Assembly (NCBI GenBank): GCA_009768925.2
Contig: VHIT02000034.1
Span: forward strand, 310,001-374,000
Source of the DNA: Cryptosporidium bovis
Lineage: Eukaryota; Apicomplexa; Conoidasida; Eucoccidiorida; Cryptosporidiidae
Direction of reading: 5' to 3'
Length of the DNA stretch: 64,000 bases
Shown here: in pieces, positions 29,780 to 41,400 of the stretch
Position numbering within the stretch: the stretch's first letter is position 1
How the letters are laid out: the number at the start of each line of letters is the position of its first letter
The notes under the pieces: model-generated
Seen by the model: only the letters and a program-made list of their open reading frames with translations
Databases searched by the model: none
What the model was told of the DNA's origin: nothing
Position numbers and translations under genes: made by a program

Positions 29780-32700
29780 ATGGCATGGTTAAATAGGTTA
29801 AACAAAAGTATAATGATATTAAGAAAGGATTTTATTGTGGTCTGCCTGTTTATTTTGAGCATAATACTAGACTCAAAGTTTGCAATATGTGAGAAAATGT
29901 CATCTAGGTATACAGGCTGGGTTAGTGAGGGAGTTTTTACTTCAGTAGATAATAATACAGCATTGAGTGAGTGTAGAATGTCGATACCAACAGGAATAAA
30001 CCCTGAAGACGTTATAAAAGTTTCATACAGTTGTAAGAGTGGGGATTACATATCATATTTCGGGGCAAATAATGATATAATAGACCATGGGTCTATTGTA
30101 CATATGGATGAAATACAAACACTAAGAATAGGTTGCTCTGACGGTTCTTCATTCATATCATTTGGAGGATCTAAGATAAATCACTACAATAACACAAGCA
30201 CTGGATTTCCAATAATAGTTACAACCTTAAGTGCAGGTTTTACAAATAGTGGGCCAGGAAGAATACCCTCATTTGTGTTTATGGAGGGTTCGTTTTTACA
30301 ATTAAGCACTTTTTCTATTAAAAGAAGGGTGCATAATATAGAGCCAACTAATATTAGAAGGTGGACAGGCGAAAGTTTTAAAGGAGGATGTTTCGCGTTG
30401 CTTCCAATTTCTCAGCCAGGTAATACAATATATGCAATAGTAGGAATGGGTTTTGTTGGAGTAGGTGTTATTCCTTCAAGTTTAAATTATTTGAAAAAGG
30501 GAATCCAAATTAAAAATATGATTTACAAAGTTGGTTCTTTACTTTCTGAATGTCAAACTCTTAAAGGGCCTGGACTTGACCACAAAAACAATAGTACAAC
30601 TTATTATTCAGTAATGTGCCCAAACGGCCACTTTAACAAGTATAGAACATATAAAAAGTATTCATTTGGTACAACAACCTTGGCTTCAATAGAGGTAAGT
30701 TATCGGTACTTCGCGTTTTACTCTTAATTAGCTGTTTAAACAATTGTATAAACTTTAATTTTTAGATCGAGTGTAAAGACTACGGATTAAAGGTTGAGAA
30801 TTCAATACACAATTCGATGATTAGGCTGGGAGAACACAAGTCAGGTCCCTGGATAACTCATGAGAGAGTTGGAAACTTAACTTCAGTTTATGTAGCCTAT
30901 TTTAATTCAACAAGTAAAGAAAATTGCAAAGGGTCAAGTACTTGTAATCCAATAGCACTTAGATACTATGATAATAATGGGAAGGAATTTTCAACATTTT
31001 TGAATACCGAATTGAGTGTGCAAAGATCATTAAAAAGAAAAGTAGCAATTAGAGAAAGATTATGGGTTGGAAAGGATCCTTCAGTTATATGTGCAGGAGT
31101 AGACAAAAATGGACACATTACAGGCATAGGTTTCGGATACAAAGAAATGATAGAACCAATTCCATTACTGATAGACGCAGTTAAAATGGTGAAACCAGAT
31201 ATCATATCATATCCTCTTTCACTCCATAGGAATCAAACAATCAATACAGCGATTTCTTACAACCCTGATGAAATGCAGGTATCTTTTCTTTCAAGCAAAA
31301 TAACTGGATGCAATAATTCATATTCACCAAATAAAAACAGTTCAAGCAAAAGCACAGTGCAAGTTCACGCACAATGTAAATATGATTCTAACGGTACACC
31401 ACAATACATTGGAAAAATTATTCTATTTTTGGATAATGCAACAAATGAATTAACAAGAATAGGTGGAATATGTACAAATGGAAACAAACATTCTCATAAT
31501 CCTCACTTAGGATCGGCAACATCATCAAATTCAATATCAGGTACTGATTCTAGTGTCGAATTAGATTCGAGGACCCTTAAAAGCGAAGATGATTCAAAGA
31601 TTATTTCAATGTTCGATAAAGATAAGTGGCCAGTTAATAAGTGGGCTCCATCTCCTCTGAGAGTTCAACACTCATCCCTGTATAAAAATAAAGAATATGA
31701 GAGTAGCGAGGTATTTCAAAATAGTATTGATCTTTCCTTTGCCTTTGGCCAGTCTATATCTCCGTCAATAAGTGTTGTTTCATCTGAATCTGGACCTTTT
31801 AACTCAATTTATTTGGGATATAATTCAGAGAGTTTAAACCCAATAATGCTTACAACAAGGCTTAATCAACTTGATTCGTCAAAAAGGACGCTGCTAATGC
31901 AATATTCGAGTTTTCTTGCTCCAAGCACAATAACTTACTGGGAAACACCAACTGTAGATGATCAGGTTACATATACAGACTCAATATGTGTTGAACTAGA
32001 ACAGAAAAATGGCAATATTGTTGGAATAGGATTTGAGGGTTCAATGTCTTCTGTACCTTATGATAGTTTAGATGATAGTGTGAAAGTAGTGAAAGCAGTT
32101 GTTGACAATAACGGGAAGAAAAGTTTAGAGGTTGAAAATATGGAGGTTGTGTCAGAAGATGCCACTCATATCAAAAATAGTGGCAATATCACCGAAAAGA
32201 GAGATGTTGGTAGCAACGTGGGGAGCAAAATGTTGGTTGAAAACAGAATAAATAAAGAAAGATGCCCTAAATTGGCAATTAATAAGGCATTGATAGAGCA
32301 TTTAGAAGAAATGAATAAATCGAGAGATATGAGTACACTAAATAATGATACTAAGAACAGTGAAGATAACGATTCCGAAGTTGGGGTACCATTTACAATA
32401 ACCTGCCCAGAATGTACAGAAATAGAATTTATAAAGGCTCATTATATAATAGATGGGCCTATAATAGGTCTTGAATGGAAGTGTACTGGACTAAACAAGG
32501 TGGATACCCTGTTTTTAGGGGGAAGATCACCCTCTCAAGTAACTACACAAATATTCAATAAAGTTCAACCAAAGATGATCGAGGTTGCTTTTTTTGAGAG
32601 CTCACATAGTGAAAATAACAGGGGTAAGAGCAAACACAGTCCAACAAAAGGGATGCCTGGACCAGGACTTCTTTCTATAGATGGATATATAGGTTCAGGA

Positions 32701-33516
32701 AAAATCCAACAACTGCTATACTATAGAATGAAAGACACTAATTTTGGTCCAACCGTTACCTGGGAAAGCAATGAAAAGCTCAGAGTTGAAAAGCATGTGC
32801 TAAGAACAGTTTGTGGAATACTTTCTACTTCTCAAGCTATTCTCGGTCTTGGATTTGGGTTTGAATATCTCCCTTTAGAATGTTCATCCAAAGAGATTAA
32901 ACCAAATTTCATTCCCGTCGATAATCAACATTCAAATAGGCCAACAGTAGTAATAAATGGAGCAAGAATTTCTCAAAGAGTAGATATGTTACATCCTAAC
33001 TGCAGTCCTATCCAGGGAGGATCAGCTAAAACTAGATTGAGTAACTGGGTGATTTCATTTTCGTGCCTAAATGATGAAATGAACGAAGAGGTACCTTTTT
33101 CTGGAATATCTGCTTTAAGGTCAGTATTTAAGAATATGAATGGTACGATTAAGGTATTGACTTTATTTTGCCCAGACCAAAAAACATCAGTTTCTGTTGG
33201 GGAAAATGATTCTGATGCTTCACAGTTAACCTCTCAGTATTTAGATATTTCTAAGCCTGGTTACTCACTTTCAATTGATTTCTCACCACTTATTGTAGTT
33301 CCAACACAGATAAAAATGAATCCTCCATACTCTTCTCCTTCAACTGCATATACAACAATTGCTTCTGTATCAGGATTTAATCAAATATCTACAAGCAGTG
33401 ATTCCATTTATGGTGTTTGTTTTGAACTAACCAGTGATGGAAAAATAGCAGGTATTGCATTCGCGAATAAACCTTCTCCACATAATCCTTCAAGAAAGAA
33501 GAGCAAGAAACTTTAG
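29780..33516 (+). CDS. Large secreted repeat protein of unknown family (two exons), 1221 aa
   Basis: Exons 29780-30694 and 30766-33516 with a 71-nt intron (GTAAGT ... TAG) give 1221 residues. The first true ATG is at 29780; the TTG at 29774 is not used. A signal peptide lies in residues 15-37 (FIVVCLFILSIIL). Five diverged blocks end in a G-[IL]-[GA]-F-like core at about residues 217, 409, 712, 987 and 1188: YAIVGMGFVGVG, NGHITGIGFGY, NGNIVGIGFEG, QAILGLGFGFE and DGKIAGIAFAN. The blocks often begin with a Cys (VICAG, SICVE, VCGI, VCFE). No transmembrane or GPI tail is visible; the C-terminus is basic (KKSKKL). It is a predicted soluble secreted protein, possibly of the oocyst wall, vacuole or microneme/dense granule; none is proven. 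Confidence 0.75.
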
Positions 33517-33811
33517 TACCTGAATATGAATGTGAATGGTAATCTTCTTGTCCCTTTATTTTGTTAAAAAAAGGAGAAATAAGCTGAAAAATAGTCTATT
33601 CATAGTACAAATAGTAAATTCATATAATACACAAGCTGATAAAAAAAAAGCTAAAATAGAAAAAAAAGTGTCTAATTGTTTCCTTTTTATCTTTTAATTA
33701 TAGATTTTGTGTTCGATAACTTTGTTTTTAATAAAAGAAATAAGAATTACATAAAAGTAGAATGCCGAGAAAAAAAAAGAAATGACATATAAACTTTAAA
33801 AATCCTACTAA

Positions 33812-34636
33812 TTACCAATGATCATACTCTGTTCTGTCCTTTAATATTTGTGCTTCATACCTAGAATGAGCAATTAGAAATAATATACATGGAATTATAT
33901 ACGTACTTTGTATTCCGGCCAAAATAAGATAATGGATTGGAAGATCGAATATTCTTGAAGGATCCCCCTTATTGAGAATGAAACTACAGTAAAGCAAATT
34001 AATTGGAACTGACGAAAAAAGAAGCAAAACTGAGTGAAATACCATATTACCCATGGGTATCAGCCTCCAAATTAATGACTTCCTCATTTTTCTAAAAAGA
34101 TACTTTGCAAGCATCAAAGGTGATTCAAAAAAACATACCAAAGAGGAGGTTACAAATGGCATTGTAACTAAACGATAATCATCACTGTGAAATAAATAGT
34201 ACCATGAAAATATTGACAGAACGTACGATATAACTACTGAAAGAAATGCAGACCATGGAAATAACAAACTTGAAAATTTCACTTTTGGAAACGCATATTC
34301 TCCTCCTATTTGATTACTTGTATATACAGGAGCATACAAATTGTGAGAACCTGTATAATTGTAAAAATTATTTGTTCCCAATAGACTTGCTTCTTCTCCT
34401 TTTTTCGTTATTTTTGAATATTTGGCCACTGAATGCTGTGTATGACCTGTTGCTGTGTCGTGGTATATAATAGCCAATTCTCCACCATTATTCGGTGCCA
34501 AACCATCCTCCAAATGTTCCTTTGAAGGAATATTCTTATCCATATCACTTACTTTTCTTCCAACAATACCTACTCTTTCTGAAACCATATCCCTTTCCAA
34601 CTTTCTTCCTCTTCCTACAGCCTTGTCTGAATCCAT
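33812..34636 (-). CDS. Four-TM membrane protein of unknown function, 274 aa
   Basis: The first 115 residues are hydrophilic and contain several charged stretches. Four hydrophobic segments follow at about residues 124-148, 155-178, 196-220 and 233-257, with a short charged tail ending YDHW. The topology suggests both termini face the cytosol. I recognise no family. It converges on the secreted repeat gene with a 295-bp gap. Confidence 0.75.
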   Translation of the reverse strand: MDSDKAVGRGRKLERDMVSERVGIVGRKVSDMDKNIPSKEHLEDGLAPNNGGELAIIYHDTATGHTQHSVAKYSKITKKGEEASLLGTNNFYNYTGSHNLYAPVYTSNQIGGEYAFPKVKFSSLLFPWSAFLSVVISYVLSIFSWYYLFHSDDYRLVTMPFVTSSLVCFFESPLMLAKYLFRKMRKSLIWRLIPMGNMVFHSVLLLFSSVPINLLYCSFILNKGDPSRIFDLPIHYLILAGIQSTYIIPCILFLIAHSRYEAQILKDRTEYDHW

Positions 34637-35397
34637 TTTTTCTCAAAAATAGGTAATAACTATGATTATTTTTTCCGAGTAAACTTCAATCTTTTCTTTG
34701 CAATACTATATTTTGTTTAAATGACCTTTTCTACCTCCTACTGAAACTTAACATAAACTTCATCTGTTAATAAAGGCCAAATAAGAAACCCCTCCAGAAA
34801 ATAAAGTATCAGATTATGATAGACTATACAAATATTTTGTTAAAGCTCAAATTAATATGTATCAATATATATACACACTATTTTTACTTTTTTCCATAGA
34901 TGTAAAAAGAAATAAATAAAGTAGCCTAAATGTGCTCAATTTCGGAAAGCTAACACTCCTTTCACCTCTTATATTGTTAACTCGCCTTTTGTATATTCCT
35001 ATTCTTTTAATAATCTATTTAATGATTAGATCTTTAAATATTTAATTTAACTTACCTCCAACAGTTGTGGCGCCGTTTTGACTATTGACATGCATGTATA
35101 TTTCAAGTGGAGACGAGAATAAAGTTAAATGAATGATGATTAATATCTTATTTAGAAGATATTTATTTAAAGACTAAAACAAGTTAATTGAATGATGTTT
35201 TTACTTTAGTTTCCACGAAAGAAATAAAGAATTGTCGAATGTATAATTCTACTATATTCGAGTATATATATACATACAATTATTTTGAAGAGTAATTTGA
35301 GCAACAAGAATTGAGATATGGAAATAAAAATAAATCATATAACTTGACTATTAAAAATAGTTAATACTCAGTATAAGTTATTGATTATAGTTAAATG
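34637..35397. other. Intergenic region, 761 bp, with GGCGCC
   Basis: GTGGCGCCG at 35068-35076 and ATGCATGT near 35091-35098 are upstream of the four-TM gene. The rest is AT-rich with no frame or RNA signature. Confidence 0.5.
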
Positions 35398-36216
35398 TTA
35401 TTTATTTCCTTTTTTGTATTTTTTGAAGAAAACAAGGCCACCACCAGAAAGTATAAGTACAACTAAAATAAATAATCCAATAATAACAAAAGGGTTATTT
35501 AAAATAGATGTTTGAGTAGGAACTGGGCTAAAATTGTTTTCATCATCAACAACAACAAGCTTCGGAGGGGTTGTTTTACCTTTTTTGTCACTATCAGGGT
35601 CATCGATTGTAACAGGACCCTTTTTACCAACCTTTAATTTTTCGGATTCACTTATTGTCTGGCCCTGTGATTGAGAAGACTGTTCTCTTTCTTTATTTTC
35701 AATTATTTCGTCAACAGAGTCCTTTTTTTTTAATTTAATTTGATCAGAACTTCCTCTTGAAAGTGCTCCATCACTCAATGTAGCCATTACATTTGTCGAT
35801 AAAAAATCAGCGTTAGGCGTTAAGCCCTTAAGTCTGTCTTCTACATAGTTAGTAGCAGCTTCTGAATTGTTACTTTTTTTTATTTTCCTATTTTCTAACT
35901 GATCTAGTTCAGCAGCTAATACATTTGGAGCTGGAAATAAACCTACAGGAATTCTTTCCGTATTTACTGCATCTTTTTTTGTAGTATCAATTCCAAAGAG
36001 TAATCTTCCTGCTGCGTTCCCTACTCTTTTTAAAAAACCCTTCTCCTTATATCTTAACCTAACAAACGATGAATTTAAAATATGTGTTTTGCTAATGTAA
36101 ACTATTTGCTTTTCATTCGATCTAATTGAATTATAATTGATTCTCGATACTATACTAAATAATGATATAAATACAAGGCACACTTTAATTACACTTTTCA
36201 TTCGTATTAAATACAT
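35398..36216 (-). CDS. Single-pass secretory-pathway membrane protein, 272 aa
   Basis: A hydrophobic signal peptide lies at about residues 6-25 (VIKVCLVFISLFSIV), with Met6 an alternative start. A polar, Lys/Ser/Asp-rich region follows, and one strong TM segment is near residues 240-265 (FVIIGLFILVVLILSGGGLVFF) with a basic cytosolic tail KKYKKGNK. This is the layout of a type I surface or organelle protein, such as some apicomplexan secretory proteins. No domain is recognised. Confidence 0.8.
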   Translation of the reverse strand: MYLIRMKSVIKVCLVFISLFSIVSRINYNSIRSNEKQIVYISKTHILNSSFVRLRYKEKGFLKRVGNAAGRLLFGIDTTKKDAVNTERIPVGLFPAPNVLAAELDQLENRKIKKSNNSEAATNYVEDRLKGLTPNADFLSTNVMATLSDGALSRGSSDQIKLKKKDSVDEIIENKEREQSSQSQGQTISESEKLKVGKKGPVTIDDPDSDKKGKTTPPKLVVVDDENNFSPVPTQTSILNNPFVIIGLFILVVLILSGGGLVFFKKYKKGNK

Positions 36217-36764
36217 GTGTACTCAAAACAGCAACAGCCATGACCATAAATATTCAATATTTGTTACAGCAGGTTGTCATTAGTACCATTTACTCTCATT
36301 GATTTTTTTTTCAAAATAGCTTATCAACCTTCACCCTAAACTAATATTTACTTTAAAATCCAATTTACTTTATTATTTCATACACGAAGAAGAACTACTG
36401 CATCCAACAGTAATTACATAGTAGTTCTAATAGTAAAATTTATACGTTATTGAGTACTATTGTTTATTCTATTTGTTTAATCTTTTTCTAGAAGTGTGAG
36501 GCTTGTTTGTATTGCTATGCACCAAAATGTCAAAATTATTAAAATAATGGCGCCTACTCAAAATTAATTTAAGTATATTAAAATGTTGATTGAAATTCAA
36601 GAGGAAAGTTTTAAGTATACAATTAAAATAAATAAAAAAAAGAGAAAAAAACAAATATTTTAATTATTATTTATTGAGCTTATTTACACCTTTTTTTACG
36701 AGTCTGGATAGGTAACAATAATAATAATAAGGAACATGATAGGTTTTATTGTTTTTAATAAATA
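36217..36764. other. Divergent promoter region, 548 bp, with ATGGCGCCTA
   Basis: GGCGCC at 36549-36554 is an E2F-like element, closer to the GET1-like gene. The 61-codon minus frame here looks like noise. Confidence 0.5.
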
Positions 36765-37421
36765 ATGTATATAATAATTGTCTACTTATTTCTTTTCGAA
36801 TTTTTATTTTCAAAGATAGGTAACAGAATAGTTAGCTTGGTAAAAATAGATCATTTACTGAGAAAAGTCAGTGGTAAAAAGAATGTTTGTCAAAACAGTA
36901 CTAATATGGAAATCATGAGATTAGAAAAAGAAGTGTGGGAATTAAATAAACCTTCAACGTTTACCGAGTATGTAAAGAAGAACAGACAGCTAAGTAAACT
37001 TAAGAAAAAGCTGCAAGAACAAGATGATGAAGATAAAAATAATTCAAAAAGTCATGCAAATATTATAGGTAAAATAACAGATGTATCATTGCATTTTTTT
37101 AACCTTATACATATTTTAGTAAATTCAGTAAAACTCATACCTATTCATATTAAGCAAATATTATTCTTCATTGTCTTGACTATATTCATTGATGAGTCAA
37201 AATATTCGGTTTATGTTGACCCGAGACTATATTCTCCTTTTTGTCAGGGTTGTCCAGGAAGATTTAAAACACTATTTCTAAATAAAGTTATGAGCTACGG
37301 AATTGCTCTTACTATTTATGACTTTGGAAAATATCTGATTAAATTAACATATTTAAATATAAAATTAAATATCGAAAATAACTATACCAGTGGTGACATA
37401 AATAACAACAAAAATAAATGA
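36765..37421 (+). CDS. GET1/WRB-like membrane protein, 218 aa
   Basis: A hydrophobic start (residues 1-18), a charged coiled-coil (about 45-95: MRLEKEVWELNKPSTFTEYVKKNRQLSKLKKKLQEQ) and hydrophobic segments near 105-155 and 175-205 match the Get1/WRB/CHD5 layout, where a TM is followed by a cytosolic coiled coil that binds Get3 and two more TMs. The E-F-A/V-x-x-x-R-x-x-x-K-L spacing resembles the family. Get1 with Get2 forms the ER receptor for tail-anchored protein insertion. Sequence similarity is weak, and another coiled-coil membrane protein is possible. It is divergent from the 272-aa gene. Confidence 0.6.
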   Translation: MYIIIVYLFLFEFLFSKIGNRIVSLVKIDHLLRKVSGKKNVCQNSTNMEIMRLEKEVWELNKPSTFTEYVKKNRQLSKLKKKLQEQDDEDKNNSKSHANIIGKITDVSLHFFNLIHILVNSVKLIPIHIKQILFFIVLTIFIDESKYSVYVDPRLYSPFCQGCPGRFKTLFLNKVMSYGIALTIYDFGKYLIKLTYLNIKLNIENNYTSGDINNNKNK

Positions 37422-38451
37422 AAGCAATAATTGTATGTTTAAACTCGTTGTTCATTACTGTATTATTTAATATTAATCACGTATAAATGTATATTTACTA
37501 CTCATATTGCTTTAAATACACATGTAAAATTCTCGTTATTTTAAGAGATGCCGCTTAGTCACCCAAATACCTTTACAACACACTAAAGTTGGAAACAGTT
37601 TAAAATTTGAGGAATCAGATAATAAGACAATTACGGTAATGAAAATTATTTATATTCGATCTTCTGGAGAGATAGCGACTGTTATTTCAATAATGACTCA
37701 CTCTAATTTTGACATTGGTATTTAATTATTGCCCGACGATAACAGTAATTCCGTTATTATTTTATTTTCGTTCACGTACAATAAACTTTCTATTGTTTAA
37801 AGGTACACTTTTCGATATAGTATTAGCTAGAACGTTAGTAATAATTCATATTAACTTGTTATTCTCATTCGATTCTTTCACTGTGATAGTCTAGGCAAAC
37901 TAGGAAAATACGTTTCCTTCAAAAAAATGTAACATTACTAATGCAACACGGTATTAGATACATAAAGTAGCGTTTATCATAATCTAACAAAACATTCTAA
38001 TTTAAACTGAAAATATAATACTGCAATACAGAAGGTTATAAGATATTTAAATGCTAAGTATTTTCACCATAAAATTGAATCGAATAATATATATATACAA
38101 ATAATCAAATAAATCAATATGAAGTATTGTGATAAACCGTCCACAAGATACAAGATGAAACGGTGCCTGTTTACAATATTAATGCTAAATTTTTTTTCCA
38201 TTCAAATAATATTTAGATGAAAAATCACACAGTAGTAGACATATGCGTTATGGAATAGTGAGGCGCTGAATATAACTAATCGCGTGCATGAGAAAAAAAG
38301 TGATAATAAAACTCTGGAAGTTGATGTATATAAATAATTGAATTTTGGTAAAGTAACAGAAAAAGAGAGTGTGTTGTGAAGAGATAAAAAGAAGAGGTTT
38401 TATTAAGTTTTCTGAGTAAATTAGGTCAAATCTAGAAATTGAAATGTAATA
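37422..38451. other. Intergenic region, 1.03 kb
   Basis: AT-rich spacer between two plus-strand genes. No known motif stands out, and the 61-codon frame near 37.8 kb looks like noise. Near 38341-38400 it is purine-rich. Confidence 0.55.
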
Positions 38452-39000
38452 ATGAACCAGTCAACTCAGAATTCATCTGCAAATTTAAGAAATGAAGGTC
38501 AAACAGTATCTTTTGGTCAAAGAAAGGTTTGGGATAATGATAGAGATCTTCCTGATGTAATAAAACTTCTGGATAGGGAGTATAAAGAGGTTATCCCATT
38601 CTCTGATTTAGAATCGAGAATGCTTGAGTGGAATTTTATATCAAAAGAACACATAATTGAGGCGTGTGATGCACTTAAATCTTTATGTGACTCCGAGGGC
38701 AATATTAACTTACACATGTTGCTGGATCAGCTTACTGGATTCCCAGAGGCATCTGAAAAGGACGATATGGATGCAAATATCGACACTTTGGAAGCTTACA
38801 AAACTTTTGATCAGCATAATAAGGGTTGTATTGATCTTGAAAGCCTTAAAAAAATTTGTGACGAAATAGGTGAGGAACTCGATGATGATACGCTTATTGG
38901 AATGCTCAATCTCGCAACAAAAGACGTTTTTAGGAAGAAGCAAAATGTTATAAGTAGAGATGACTTTTTCTCTTTAGTGAAAAGCAAAGTGTTAAACTAA
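38452..39000 (+). CDS. Centrin-like EF-hand protein, 182 aa
   Basis: The C-terminal half has paired EF-hand helices like centrin: EAYKTFDQHNKGCIDLESLKKI then DDDTLIGMLNLATKDVFRKK and ISRDDFFSLVKSK. One loop is DQHNKGCIDLES, with Ser rather than the usual Glu at position 12, so calcium binding may be weak. The N-terminal half is less clear. Centrins organise microtubule centres; a structural role is likely. The start at 38452 follows AATGTAATAATG and is the first ATG in frame. Confidence 0.68.
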   Translation: MNQSTQNSSANLRNEGQTVSFGQRKVWDNDRDLPDVIKLLDREYKEVIPFSDLESRMLEWNFISKEHIIEACDALKSLCDSEGNINLHMLLDQLTGFPEASEKDDMDANIDTLEAYKTFDQHNKGCIDLESLKKICDEIGEELDDDTLIGMLNLATKDVFRKKQNVISRDDFFSLVKSKVLN

Positions 39001-39390
39001 ATTTTAGTTGTTATTGGATATCAGAGACTATGAAAAAGACAAAAATAAAGTGATACAATATGAAATAAGGATAGACAGAAAAATGTGATTATTTGTGAAA
39101 CATGTCTATTTTATTCTAGTTATGAATTATGAAAACTTTATTCACTATATTGTAATCACATAATAGTAAAATGTTGATTTCGATATCAAAAAATCAATAG
39201 CAATATAGATTGAGCTTTTCTTAAAAAAGTTTTCAAGGTATTTATAAATTTTGCTAATGATTACTTTTAATACTATTGATTTATCCTCGTTTCAACTCTT
39301 AATTTCTCTTCTCCTAATCCATATTAGTCTTGTTAAAACTATATTTTTGTGTTATTTTACTAAACAGTTATTTCAAGGCGATAATAGTAA
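39001..39390. other. Convergent intergenic region, 390 bp
   Basis: AT-rich region between two converging stops. A weak 63-codon frame crosses it and looks like noise. Confidence 0.55.
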
Positions 39391-41007
39391 CTATCTTATT
39401 TTTCTTGGTTTTTCAAGAGGTATTAATTGTATATTTGTGTAATTTGGACCCCAATTGTAACTCATTGGAACTGGATGATACTTGGGGCCTATTCTAAAGC
39501 ATGGTGGATTTAACCACTTCGAAAATTTGGGTTTTGGTAAATTCATACATCCAGTATCCATCAAATATTGGAGTGCAATATGTTCTCTTAAAGCCACTCT
39601 GTGACAAGCTAATTCCATAGCTTTTCTACGATCATTCTCAACTTCCCACGGAGCAGGGGTTCCTGTAAAATCTGGAAGTATTCCAGAAGGAACTAATTCA
39701 GTTGCATTTGTTGGTTCGTTTGAAAACCATTCAATATTATCATTTGTATTGTTTAAATAATCAATTAGTGGTTGTCTAGACGTATCATCTTGTACAAATA
39801 AAATATCAGACAAATTGCCACTTCCATACACAATTTTAACTTGAATGTTGTTTATTTTATATTGATTATCTACATTATTTAACTTCTCTATATTGTTATT
39901 CTCCAATAAGAGTGAGTTAGAGTTCAATATATGAGATAATTCAATATCTATGGGGTCCGTATACAATCCAACATAAATCAAAGAATTGGTACGATTTAAA
40001 TTCATATTTTTGAAATTAGGTGATGATATATCATTTAATGAGCTACTTTTGAGCAAGCTGCTATCACTTATTATACCACTCATAGTTTTCTTCAAACTTA
40101 CTAATATTCTAGGACCATTTATATCCTCGGCAAGAGAATTTCCATTCAATACTTTTAAACGGAAAACAGCCTCAGGAAGTATATCGCTATAATCATTTGA
40201 ATACTTGTTTTTCGCAGAGCTTAAAGAAAGCCAGAATTTATATTCATTTCCGCTTTCATGTATTGCAGATAAAGGTATTTCAATAATCAAATCATCTCTC
40301 TTTCCATTATTATTAAATGTAGTTAACTTTACTTCTACTATCTGTTTCTCACTTCTAATTGGAATGTAAACGTTCTCTACCCTAAATCCTGGACCTTTTA
40401 ACTTAAAATCACCGCATATTATACTTGTTTCAATTATTTTGTCAATATTTTTTGAACAAAGAATAGATAATGAAATATGTGAACGTGTTGCATACATTTT
40501 TGTATGCGTTGACAAATCTGGAACATCTGAATGGGGAAGTTGAATTGATGTGTCATTTAGAATACTTCTGTTTAATGTATAATTATCTGAGTTATTCACA
40601 TTAATATATGATAAATCATGTAAACTTGATGATTTTGATGATAATGCGCTTAGATAATCGCTCATGTTAATTAAAGACGGTATTCTTGTTGTATTTGTAG
40701 TTGATGTGTCATTTGAATTGAAGTCAAGCCCAAATAATCCGTTTCTTCCAACATTGTATTGTTTCCCATCGGTAAATGTAATTTCTGTTAAAAGATCAGA
40801 TTTATCTATATCAGTTGCAGTACATGCTGAGTGTATTCCCTCATAAAGGCCAACTAATAGATTGATTCCCTGATTAATTGAATCCCAAAACTTTTGTTGC
40901 GACAAATTATTACTATTTTCCCTTTCTTTAGAATATAACACAAGATCCTTTGAATCACTTTCACGATTTAAAGAGTCGACCCCCTTATCCTCCGTACTCA
41001 ATCCCAT
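39391..41007 (-). CDS. Conserved-looking protein of unknown function, 538 aa
   Basis: The first 70 residues and the last 90 look best ordered. The end has charged helix ENDRRKAMELACHRVALREH then a Pro/Tyr-rich tail (KYHPVPMSYNWGPNY). The middle holds beta-like stretches that could be a C2-like or similar fold (LSISLCSKNIDKI, VEVKLTTFNNNGK), but this is only an impression. No motif lets me name the family. The N-terminal MGLSTED does not fit the myristoylation rule at position 6. The gene starts about 240 bp from a TGCATGCATGCA element. Confidence 0.7.
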   Translation of the reverse strand: MGLSTEDKGVDSLNRESDSKDLVLYSKERENSNNLSQQKFWDSINQGINLLVGLYEGIHSACTATDIDKSDLLTEITFTDGKQYNVGRNGLFGLDFNSNDTSTTNTTRIPSLINMSDYLSALSSKSSSLHDLSYINVNNSDNYTLNRSILNDTSIQLPHSDVPDLSTHTKMYATRSHISLSILCSKNIDKIIETSIICGDFKLKGPGFRVENVYIPIRSEKQIVEVKLTTFNNNGKRDDLIIEIPLSAIHESGNEYKFWLSLSSAKNKYSNDYSDILPEAVFRLKVLNGNSLAEDINGPRILVSLKKTMSGIISDSSLLKSSSLNDISSPNFKNMNLNRTNSLIYVGLYTDPIDIELSHILNSNSLLLENNNIEKLNNVDNQYKINNIQVKIVYGSGNLSDILFVQDDTSRQPLIDYLNNTNDNIEWFSNEPTNATELVPSGILPDFTGTPAPWEVENDRRKAMELACHRVALREHIALQYLMDTGCMNLPKPKFSKWLNPPCFRIGPKYHPVPMSYNWGPNYTNIQLIPLEKPRKIR

Positions 41008-41400
41008 TTTGCTTCTCCCTCCCTATAAGAAGAAAAAAACCAAAATTGTTCAGAGATTGTACTGTGTTATAAAATAAACAAAAGGAAGTAAATATTTTTT
41101 TTTTTAAAAAAGAAAAAAACAAACTTTATTTTATTTATTCACAAATATTGCTTTTCTATATTCAACACAAATTTATTCAAAAACTTCCCGCAATTATTTT
41201 AATTGTCCACACAAAACCATTACGATATATATAAATGCATATATTTCCTGCATGCATGCACGTATATTAAAAGTATTGATATTTAAATGTAGATGAAAAA
41301 AAAAGTAATTCAAACATTTTATATAACGTGTATATGTCCGGACAAATATAAATATATAAATATATACTATAGATCTTAGTAAATTTGTTTTTCAAACTAT
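41008..41400. other. Intergenic region with TGCATGCATGCA
   Basis: 393 bp between two minus-strand genes. It serves as the 5' region of the 538-aa gene and the 3' region of DHX37. The element at 41249-41260 is described separately. Confidence 0.55.
41249..41260. promoter_or_regulatory. TGCATGCATGCA (overlapping TGCATGCA)
   Basis: Two overlapping copies of the ApiAP2-type motif TGCATGCA, about 240 bp upstream of the 538-aa gene's ATG. It is the strongest AP2-type element seen in the window. Confidence 0.55.
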
